This document shows, piece after piece, positions 55,250 to 64,000 of a DNA stretch of 64,000 nucleotides. The notes beneath the pieces are model-generated. The model searched no databases. It saw nothing but the letters and a program-made list of their open reading frames with translations, and was not told the origin of the DNA. The first letter of the stretch is position 1; the number at the start of each line of letters is the position of its first letter. The DNA is from Ananas comosus (taxonomy: Eukaryota; Streptophyta; Magnoliopsida; Poales; Bromeliaceae), in the NCBI RefSeq assembly GCF_001540865.1, contig NC_033636.1:1645932-1709931 (forward strand), given 5' to 3'. A program made the position numbers and the translations under genes.

Positions 55250-58200
55250 ATGTGAACTAGCAGAAAACTCAACATCTAGCTAAAACTCACAACATTCCAT
55301 TGATACTTCTATTCCGATTTGACAAAATGTGTAGTGTGTGCACAAGCTAAGATCACTAGAAAACCTTTTAAGATAGTTCTAAAAGCACACAACTTCTTGA
55401 ACTAATACATTACTGATCTTTGTGATTATAGAAATCTCACTCAAGAAGGTGGTCAAAGAAAGTCATTTGATAACAGTCATAGACTAATTTTTCTAGATAT
55501 TGTCATTCATTGTTGAAATCGAAAGATGCGCTTTTGAAAAGTTTAAAATTTTCAAATCTGATAGAAATCAACTCAACATGAAAATCTAAGAGTTTATTGG
55601 AGTGATAGAAAGGAGGAGAAATATAATGCACAGGTCAAGGAATTTTGTAGGCTTCAGAGGGCATAATATTTGAAACACTCCCTTATTACCAATCAAAATG
55701 GTTGCGAGCGTAAAGAAATAGAACGTTAAACTAAAATTGTTTAATTCTATGTTACTATACAGCTGGCCATGCCTTCGCTCCTATTGGGGAGAAGCAGTTT
55801 CTTGACTGCTAATCACTCTCTGAACGTTAGCCACACTTAATTGTCTATGACAGCTTATGAGATATGCATAAAACACTTGTAAAGAATGATATCTAAACTG
55901 GGCTGTATTGCTATGTAAAGAATCACAAGATCCAAAAGGCTAAGGGGACCTAGAACCATTACTTATTATACTAGCAGTGCAGAAATAGTGCTGCATGATA
56001 GATTTTAAGATCTATCTACTAAAACACATGATAGAATCTAAGAGCAGAATTCTTAGAAGAAATAAAGTTTCTTAAGAGATCAATGTGAATGTTGTCTGAT
56101 CTACAAGATATGATTTCAGAATCTCCTGTAGAATCGAACAGGGCCTCTGCACTAAATCCCACACAATGGCTATGAATCAGTTCCAGTTAGAATATCTATC
56201 AAGAGAGAGATTCCCGAAAGTTTTTGGTGAGAATTTTTGTTACTTACCATCTCGAGGAGAGTGCCATTTCCCTTATCAAGAAGCAATGAGATCTAGGGAA
56301 TCCACTGTGGGCATGAAGCCATAGATGAGAAATCAGCTCATCTGTGCAGAACCAACTTGCAGCATAGTCAAATTTGCCAAAAGTGGCTAAGCTATAGGCT
56401 GTAAATGGTATTGAAAAAAGAAACTGAATAGTGATTGGATAATAGCAGATACAAAGCTACGCTAGTACTAAAGGCTATAAACAACAGAGTGAATATAGAC
56501 TATTTTGATGATTGAAATTCACGACTGTGTGTCATCTAGTCCACTATAAGAATGTCTTACGCTTGCTTTTGGCATCTAATTGACATTTGTGTGCAACTCA
56601 AATATTAAAAATAGCTTTCTAATGGAGACTAAATGAAGAAATCTACCATGGAACAACCTGAAGTATGTCATGAAAGGTCTGAGACAAAGTTTGTAAATTG
56701 AATAAATCTTTGTACGGTCTTAAACAAGCACCTAAGATGTGGCATCTTAAATTTGACAAAGTGGTAAAGAGTTATGGCTTTCAGTCTAGCTATTCAGATA
56801 AATGCCTTTACCATCGTTCTGTGTCAAATAAGATAGTCATCATTTGCTTATATGTTGATGACATGTTAATTCTTGGCTCCGATCATTCTGTAGTGAGTGA
56901 CGTGAAAGCTACTTTAACTAAAGAATTTGACATGAAAGATCTTGGTATTGCTAATACCATTCTTAGTATGAAAGTAAGATTTGAAAGGCAAGTCATCTCC
57001 CTTAGCCAGACTCATTATATTGAGCAGCTACTTTCTACCTGGGGATACAGTAATTGTAAACCGAGTGAGACACCATGTGATTATAATAAAAAACTGAGTC
57101 CTAATGAAGGGACCAGTGTGGATCAACTAAAGTACTCAAAACTGATTGGTAGTCTCATGTATGCTATGAGTTGCACTAGACCTGACATCGCCTTTACAAT
57201 TGGCATGCTGAGTCGTTTTACTAGTAATCCTAGTAAAGAGCATTAGGATGCCCTTAGTAGGCTGATGAGATACCTTAAGGGTGCGTTTTGTTCGCACTAT
57301 GAAAGATTACTAGTAATAAAAAGATGTCCGAGAATTTTATTCCTATTCATCCTATTACTAAGAATGTGTCATTCCTGTGTTTGGTTCGCACGGTTATATT
57401 ATTTAGTCATGTTATTTAAGTTTATAAAAAATATACAATTAATTTATTTATTTCTTTAATTAATTTTAGATAATGCCACCAAAAATTTCAACACTTTTTT
57501 AGAAAAAAGGAGAAAGAGAACATAGGTTAGAGAGAGAAAGCATAATTAAAGAAATAGGAAGAGAAATAGAGTCGGGATTAGAGGGAGTGAGAGAGTTGAG
57601 ATTTTAGAAAAAGAGAGGGAAAGAGAGCTTAGTTTAGAGAGAGAAAAATAGTTGAAGTTTAGAGAGAAAAAAATAAGTTTAGAGAGAGATATGTGGTTAG
57701 AGTGTAAAGAAAAATAATACCAACTAGCCGGCGGCGTGTAGGGAGAAAAAAAGAGATTAGACATATTATGATTACCCCAATCCATTAATATGAAGATACC
57801 CACCCTCCCTCAAGGGAATGAGATTAGTACTTTGGGATGAATCTCATTCCCAAGTAAATCTAATATTACCAACTAGATTACTTAGTGCGTTTAGCCAACC
57901 ACCGTCATTTTTTTTTATTTCTATTGGATTACTAAGAATTTTAAAAAGATAGAGCGAACCAAACGCACCCTAAAGGTACGAAAGATTATGCTCTATGTTA
58001 TTCTGGTTATCCTCCAACTGTGGATGGATATTCTGATGCCTCATGGTGCTCAGAAATTGGAAATAGTAAGTCCACAAGTGGATATGTATTCACTTTAGGT
58101 GGAGCTGCTATTGCTTGGAAATCCAAAAGACAGACTTGTATTGCCTTGTCGTTTATGGAATCGGAACTTTTTGCTTTAGCTTCCGCTGGCGAAGAAGCAG

Positions 58201-58493
58201 AATGGATAAAGAATCTGATTTTGGATATTCCTTTGACTCGGCTACAGATTAATTCTTTAAGCCCGTTCTGTGATAATCAAGCAGCTGTCCAAGTTGTCAA
58301 AAATGCTTTCTTTAATTCAAAGAGAAGACATGTGAGACTGAGACATGCGTTGTTGAATTATCTGAGAGAACAAGGGGTTATCACCTTGATCGATGTGAGA
58401 TCGAAGGATAACATGGCCGATACTCTCACAAAAGGTATGCCTAAAGATCGATTATTCAAAACAGTGGGGGAAATGGGGTTAAAGACTATGTAA
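55250..58493 (+). pseudogene. Copia pol, frame cut by MITE and indels
   Basis: Integrase-region blocks (CSVCAQAKITRKPFK near 55335, YWGEAV near 55777) are spread over several frames up to 56690. From 56698 the frame is clean: reverse transcriptase 56698-57246 with the YVDDM motif at about 56850 and the LMYAMSCTRPDIAF block. A stop (TAG for a usual Trp) ends it at 57246. It resumes after the MITE at 57974 and runs as RNase H 58020-58493 (SYGYSDASWC-like start, CDNQAAV, KDNMADTLTKG). Reverse transcriptase and RNase H would be in one frame without the MITE. The start codon and gag are not recognisable. Confidence 0.85.
57276..57973. mobile_element. PIF/Harbinger-like MITE in copia pol, TSD TAA
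   Basis: Element 57279-57970 (692 bp). Termini GGGTGCGTTTTGTTCGC and, inverted, GGGTGCGTTTGGTTCGC (16 of 17 match). TAA on both sides (57276-57278 and 57971-57973). Excising it with one TAA restores the codons L-K-G-T of pol. A strand-asymmetric purine stretch (GAGAGAAA-like) occupies about 57500-57720. Confidence 0.92.
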
Positions 58494-59580
58494 ATTAGTC
58501 TTAATTACCATTTACTTACATTCTAATTGTATGTTTTGAATTATCGAATCTTCCTTCCTTTGGTGGTCAAGCACAATTTATATGTTTCATCGATGTTCAT
58601 GGTTGCGGACTAATTTGAAAAAGGTGAGTTGTTTCATTCCAAACTTGATGAAAATGACTTTAACCTAGTTCAAAGTTCTACCTGGAAGGCTTGTGTCATT
58701 CCAAACTTGATGATACAATCCAACTAGGCTGGACTATTCTTTTCTTAGTTAAATGATCTCATTCCAAACTTGATGCTAGATTATTTGACTTTAAAGAATT
58801 AGTAACTGTGACATTCCAAATTGAAACATAGAAATAGCTATCTGCATAAGAAGCCTGTTGGTTTTGGTCATGTTCTTTGAAACTAGACAATGATTATTCT
58901 CTTACAAATAAACTTAAGTTGATGGCTCTTTGTAAATCAAACTATTTAGGCTTTATTCATAATTTATGAAACTGGCTTGATACTTGTGAACATGATATTA
59001 TGATGCTTTATGACATTAATATATATTCTTCTCTGCCTGATGTTATGATGCTAAGTTCTTTTAGTAGAACTAGACATTTTTAGTGGATTATTCAAATGAT
59101 TAAATTCATGATAATATGAAATTTATATTTGATATTCTACAGAGGATGGCAGGAATGGAGGAGAGCTTAATAAGTGAGATTCAGATCAGGGTGATCTATT
59201 TGATGAATGAATATATATATATCATTTAGAGTGTACGGGGACTTGACAGTTCACCTACTATTACCTGTTTTGATGGAGTCCATTTACTTAAGACTTATTT
59301 TTAGCTATCTCTATTTGTGAATATTATTATGTCCTTTTCTTTTGTTTGTAAGGCCTTGGATTATTTTGACTGGCCTACTTATATTTGACTGTTATGCATA
59401 TGTTGGTTGTGAACTGATTTTGAGAATCATTTTGGATATGTCGATCTCAGAACAGATTCATGATAATAATGATTTACTCATTTGAATTACAATTGTTGAT
59501 TGAGTTTTTAATCCGAGTTGATTGTCTTGGACTGAATGTGGATGATTCATAATTGCTGTATGGTGAACATAGGAGGAGAT
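58494..59580 (+). other. Copia 3' non-coding region with spaced repeats
   Basis: Between the pol stop and the right LTR. Contains CATTCCAAACTTGATG at 58635, 58697 and 58760, and a shorter CATTCCAAATTGA at 58812. No coding region is supported. Confidence 0.75.
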
Positions 59581-59810
59581 TGTTGGATATATTGTTATTG
59601 GATATTTTGTTATAATATAATCCAAATAATATGTTCACATACAAGCCCAATAAGTGAAAGAGTATTAAGGCCCATATCTCTGGAGCCCAATAGCTTATTT
59701 ATTAAATCTAGGGTTTCCTACGCTGGAGGTAACACTGTTGAGCGTTCCAAACTTGACGTCTCTTGGTGTAATACTTTAAGCACCTAAAAGCCCTAACCTC
59801 CAACAGGCCG

Positions 59811-60590
59811 TACACGTTGATAAGGTAGAAACAAGTGCCACTTTGCACATGAGTAAGACGAAGGGTAATAGAGAAACGTTTCAGTATAACCTCGGTACAG
59901 GAAAACACCCGCGAGCTCGAACACGTCAAAAGTCTACCAAAAGCGCCAGAGGCCTCGATAAACTCAAATTTATCGTAGAACGACCCACAAAAGTGCTCAA
60001 AAAGGAACAAGAGGAAGAGCTAATTTTAGTTTTCTGCAAACAGACTACCGCTTTCCTAAGCGAAACCACTACATGTTTCACAGCACGTCTCTTACAAGGA
60101 TCGCCAAGTCCCCTAACATTCCAACTACAAACACTAATCATGACTAAACGAAGACAACACACATAGAGACGGAAGAAGAAATAGGGGACTCAAGCACGGC
60201 CGCGGAGGAACGCCCCGAACGCCTGGGCTTCAGAATCGCGGAGCAGCACCCCGCATTTCTTGCTCTTTTTCACAATTTTCTTGCGGCCATAAGATTGCCG
60301 GTCCGCTAAACCAGCAGTCCGGGCACCTTCCTGAAGAGCTATTTTCCTAGAAATAGCCTTCTGCGTAATAGAACTCGCAGGAGCACACGCCAGTTGAGGG
60401 CTAGATCGGCAAGACGACCGATCTCCGGAACCAAAATCAGATTGCAAACAATTCACCAAAGCCGAGGGTCCCACACCATCGTGTCCCGCACGAGGGGTAA
60501 CCTGGCGGCTCCTATCAACCATACTCCCACAGCCAAAAATTAAAGTTATTTGATACATTCATAAGCACCAGATGAACCATATTTTCGTAA
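59811..60590 (-). pseudogene. L1-type LINE, 5' part (end of ORF1, start of ORF2)
   Basis: ORF2 begins at 60162 and shows the endonuclease opening SWNVRGLGDPCKRRAVKH. The usual QETK catalytic motif is QKTK (Glu to Lys at about 60033). The INVYG block (about 59830) leads to the copia boundary, and the frame context continues at 53231. Upstream, 60190-60558 is a basic open frame ending 28 bases before ORF2, probably the C-terminus of ORF1. The element is 5'-truncated near 60590. Confidence 0.82.
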
Positions 60591-60822
60591 ATTTTTTTTT
60601 TTATTTTTTAGCGTTGAGAATATGATATTTATCATTTGGAGTTTTAGGGCTTTAAAATTTAGCATTTTATGACTATTTTAATTTTTATTTTGAAGTGCAT
60701 CACTTTAAAAATCTAAATATTATGCTCTAAATCTTAAATTTTAAATTCTAAAATTATAGATTTTAAATTCTAAATTCTAAAAAATTAAAATAATAATTTT
60801 ATACGCTTGTGGCACTTGCCCT
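60591..60822. other. AT-rich tract
   Basis: AAATTTTAAATTCTAA-like degenerate repeats. No gene seen. Confidence 0.5.
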
Positions 60823-61020
60823 AAACACATACAGTCCAAGATCACCAGACAATATGAGATTTGTCTTGCAAACCTTGTCATTCCGACCCTAATTTAGTCT
60901 GTCATTCACCGATCTTAGCTTAGTCTGTTAGTCAAGATTCATCTCACACTTCCGGCTGGTGAATCGATTCTGATATCAAAAGTCACAATCCGACCCGCTA
61001 GTAATAATAACTCGTTAGGT
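60823..61020 (-). mobile_element. Truncated TRIM of the 13-16 kb family
   Basis: Contains the internal domain (AGTCCAAGATCACCAGAC, then CATCTCACACTTCCGG), a degenerate minus-strand primer site (TTCTGATATCAAAA) and the first 35-40 bases of an LTR (GACCCGCTAGTAATAATAACTCG, given here only in part). The rest of the element is missing. Confidence 0.75.
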
Positions 61021-61181
61021 TAAAATCACAGGCGTCTTTTGATTTCTTAATAGTAGGAGAGACGTGGACGTCACATGGTTCTGCAGCCATGTGTTGTCTC
61101 CTGGGGCAAACCCAAATGAACATTTTGGAGCTGCTTCTGCACAAAATTTTTATCCCTATCAAAAGCATATCCAGCAAATTG
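61021..61181. other. Unassigned DNA between TRIM remnant and SINE
   Basis: No feature recognised. A short frame here has no recognisable domain. Confidence 0.3.
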
Positions 61182-61358
61182 GGCACCTGTCTCTAGAACA
61201 AGTGGTAAAGGGCTTGGTGGTTGGTATCCGAGACTCGAGTTTGGATTCTAGTTGATTCACATTTCTAGCTAAGTTTATTTCTAAATGAAATAAACAAAGC
61301 AGATAGCGTGCTACCTATCTCTCAAAAAAAAAGAAAAGAAAAACTTTAGTTAGGCACC
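61182..61358 (+). mobile_element. SINE copy 3
   Basis: SINE about 61188-61352 on the plus strand. A-box-like CTAGAACAAGTGGTAAAG, a B-box region weakened to TTTGGATTCTAG, then the shared 3' end GATAGCGTGCTACCTATCTC and an A-rich tail. GGCACC on both sides (61182-61187 and 61353-61358) is a probable target duplication. Confidence 0.78.
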
Positions 61359-61416
61359 CTGCACATAAAGAAAATTCACGTCGGACAGTATCCTCTTTTT
61401 CCAAAGATCATGATAA

Positions 61417-61609
61417 GTTGTTACTACCGACCGTCTCTAGAGCAAGTGGTAAAGAGTTTGGTGGTTGGTACCCGAGATTCTAAATTCGAATCCTAGTTGA
61501 TTCATACTTCCAGCTAAGTTTATTTTTAAATGAAATAAACGAAACGGGTAGCATACTACCTATCTCTTACTCAAAAAAGAAAAAAAAGAAAAAAAGAAAA
61601 GTTGTTACT
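61417..61609 (+). mobile_element. SINE copy 4, exact TSD GTTGTTACT
   Basis: SINE 61426-61600, the best preserved copy. It starts CCGACCGTCTCTAGAGCAAG, with an A-box-like AGAGCAAGTGGT and a B-box AATTCGAATCC typical of tRNA-derived promoters. The 3' end is GGGTAGCATACTACCTATCTC plus an A-rich tail (first 20 bases quoted). Flanked by GTTGTTACT on both sides (61417-61425 and 61601-61609). Confidence 0.92.
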
Positions 61610-64000
61610 CTTTAAGGCCTTTTAGAGAATCCAATTGAGGATCAAACATGTTGAAACTAAAGCTTTGTGCTTCAAGTTAATAATTATACCTATCAAAGTT
61701 ATATATTTTCTCCGTACTGCACGTATATCAGATTGAGGTGAATAATGAACGTTTGTCTTATGAATAATGCCGTTACCATGTTCTTGTCAGAATGATCTAA
61801 ATCTTATTTGACGCTATAGATAATTAATTCGAAAACTATATCATCATAAATGATTTGTGGGCACAAAATTGATTATACTTCTAAGAATATAGTAATGAAA
61901 CTCCTCTCTCTATAGAGAGAGTGTGTGTGCCTGAAGGTAAAATTAATAATTCTAAAAATAAGCGGTGCATTTTATTTTCATATTACTTTTAAAGATGGGA
62001 CATCTGACACAATGATTAGTACCAATAAATTAGATTTAAGTTATTTAAAATTTTTAATAACTAAATTTTATAATTTTGTGATTTTATTTTCCTATTATTT
62101 AAGTGATATGAAAGTTAGCAATTTTTTATGGTTGATATAAGGTAAATTTGAGAATATTAATCACCAGTTAAATAATCTCGTAAAATCATCACATTTGTTT
62201 CTATAAAGTTCAAATACTATACATTTTGTTTAAGGATTAATTTCATACAAATCTTTACAAGAATAGTAAATATCAAATATATCCCTATAAAGTTCAACTT
62301 TTATATGATGTTCCTACAAAAGTCCTGATATTTTTAAATATGTTCTTACCGTTAGAATCTGTTAGAAAAAATTAGTTAATTAATCATAGGTTAAATATTT
62401 AATTTTAGTTAGTTTTTGATATTTTTACCCCTCTTATATTATACTATTATAGCTTAGAAGGACATATTTGTGATGACAAAATTGAAAATATAAACAGTTC
62501 TCTAACGACTTCTAACGGCAACGTATGAAAGTTGAACTGTTTACAGACAAATTATAAACCATTTGTAGACATTGGATCTATTTGAACGTGTCTGGATAGT
62601 GGCTACCCGTATACTATCGGCTTAAAATCGGATATGGATCAGGTCCTGTATGCATATATTTTTTATAAATCTTATTAAATATTTTATAGACAAATTATAA
62701 ACCTATCACTATAAAAAATTCATGTTCTAATTAGTTGAATCCAGTCCAATAAAATTTGTTTAAAAAAAAAGATTCAAACAACTAGAATTAAAAAATGAGT
62801 TAAAAAAAAAAAAGAGTAAATAAAGAGACCAGGATTTTCATTAGGATGAAAATAAACAGAAATCCTTCATTTCTAAGTCCTATTGAAATTGATCTCTCAA
62901 CTTCAGATTTTTTTTATTTACTATCGGGTATTTCACCAAGCCTAGATCCGAGTCTGGTTCCGGGTTCGGATTTGAAACCTCTTTCGGACCGTGGCCATTA
63001 AAAGGTTGGGTTCGGGTCAGATTCAAGTCGGGTATGGATATAAAGTATCCAGACCCACATCCGAAACTTTAATCGATATTTTTTTTTACTCGTACACTAT
63101 CTTTTTTTTTTCGGGTCTGGTCCCGATCGTGGTAGGGTCCGGATAAGGTTCGAATCGAGTACGGTATATCGAATAATTTGTACAGCTTTACAAAAAGATA
63201 ATATCCACAGCAAAATGTCAAAGTATATTAATTCAAGATCAAAACTAGTTTAAGGACCAACGCGATGTTGCGGGTAGTTATTTTAAAATTCAATCTTGAA
63301 AATTAGTTATAAAAATCAATTTCAGAATAATTATAAAATGTTATGGACAAATTACGAAACAATTTTAAATAAATGCAGCTAACTTTCCTAATATAAAAAA
63401 TATAAGGAGCTCTCTCAACAATAAGCTATTTTGAAATAGTTCTTCAACTTTATTAAATATTTTCTTATCTTGTTCTCTTTTGTTTGCTTTAATATTACTA
63501 ATTTTGTAAGGTTATCTATCATATTTCTAATCTTTTGAGGGTACGAATGAAATTACCCGATACTAATTATTCCAAATATGACTACGTGTCTAAAGGGATT
63601 GAGATATAATAAATGGTGCAATGAGTACATAAAAAATTTTTAGTAGGCATGGTATTAATTAGTGAAATAATGTTTAGTAAATATCGTAGTCCCCCAATAG
63701 TTAGTGAAATGAGAAGAGAAATATTTACTTGTGATTCTCGCAATTAATTTTCATCAAATATAAAATTAACTTAAACTCTATCAATCTTTTTTTTTTATGT
63801 ACAATTTATATGTGAATGCTAAATATTATAAAATTAGCATTTATATTTAATACCAATAGTCTAAATTATTTAATAATTATTTATATATTTTATATTTTAT
63901 AATAAAAAGTAATAAAGTAGATTGAAATTTTAAAAAATTACTACTTTTTTCTATATATGAAAAGAGAGAAAAAAAAATTTTTCCTTACCCCTTCCGTCGC
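61610..64000. other. AT-rich DNA, no gene seen
   Basis: No supported coding region. 62170-62590 has the look of an old MITE (mirrored blocks about internal T/A tracts), and 62940-63170 is rich in GGGTTCGGGT-like motifs that recur in both orientations. I could not define ends for either. Confidence 0.4.

Larger units (their letters stand above)
53227..59810 (+). mobile_element. Ty1/copia element in the LINE, TSD GGCCG
   Basis: Plus-strand element 53232-59805 with short LTRs: left 53232-53457 and right 59581-59805, both TGTTGGA...CAACA. Flanked by GGCCG on both sides (53227-53231 and 59806-59810). A polypurine tract (ATAGGAGGAGAT) precedes the right LTR. A GGTATCAGA primer-site core lies at 53503-53511, about 45 bases from the left LTR instead of adjacent. 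The left and right LTRs differ by many single-base indels. It carries copia pol, itself interrupted by a MITE. Confidence 0.92.

Noticed and set aside
61426..61500. Possible tRNA gene (A-box and B-box)
   Set aside because: The boxes belong to a tRNA-derived SINE with an A-tail and target duplication; no cloverleaf acceptor stem can be formed.

Overview
This window is nuclear DNA of a flowering plant, most likely a monocot. The one well-preserved host exon (19039-19819) is strongly G/C-biased at third codon positions while its surroundings are AT-rich, as is common in monocots. I cannot name the species. I see no bacterial, organellar or ordinary rRNA/tRNA genes. Almost everything is transposable-element DNA in nested layers. 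Only two host loci can be recognised with confidence, both extracellular parts of LRK10-like (GUB_WAK-type) receptor kinases, plus a 26-codon fragment resembling a mitochondrial presequence.

Layout. 1-11340: a full-length minus-strand Ty3/gypsy chromovirus (LTRs 1015-3479 and 8599-11061, TSD CTACT) sitting in a CTG/CTA-rich repeat. 11340-17032: repeat-like AT-rich DNA holding a tangled array of a small TRIM element (13089-16512) bounded by a single 5-bp duplication, CTATG. 17042-18477: a Mutator-like MITE and a Harbinger-like MITE. 19039-19819: LRK10-like exon 1, followed by a SINE. 21882-24315: a solo chromovirus-type LTR. 24500-24577: ATP-synthase-beta-like presequence fragment ending at a one-base gap. 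24981-27504: two MITEs and a second TRIM type. 27766-39400: a decayed gypsy element split by a pol-less copia element (30427-37205), whose right LTR is itself split by a 4.1-kb LTR-like insertion (32969-37059, TSD CTCAA); the gypsy LTR also carries a second copy of the Mutator-like MITE. 39936-40093: a SINE. 40578-49035: a second LRK10-like gene, now a pseudogene, whose first exon is cut by a 4.3-kb copia insertion. 49678-60590: a minus-strand L1-type LINE split by a plus-strand copia element (53232-59805, TSD GGCCG), whose pol frame is interrupted by a 692-bp MITE (TSD TAA). 60823-61600: a TRIM remnant and two SINEs. 61610-64000: AT-rich, no gene seen.

How it fits together. The two LRK10-like loci lie in the same orientation about 21 kb apart and look like relics of a tandem receptor-kinase cluster broken up by transposons. 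The first keeps an intact extracellular domain but no visible kinase exon. The second keeps all parts (extracellular exon, possible linker exon, membrane-plus-kinase exon) in the expected order, but all are damaged. The transposons show clear insertion orders: LINE then copia then MITE; gypsy then copia then solo LTR. The most unusual structure is the TRIM array, eleven whole or partial LTRs in both orientations inside one target-site duplication. Three single-base gaps (7749, 24578, 35447), two of them between duplicated flanks, and an indel-rich stretch from about 49.7 to 56.7 kb suggest that parts of the assembly should be treated with caution.
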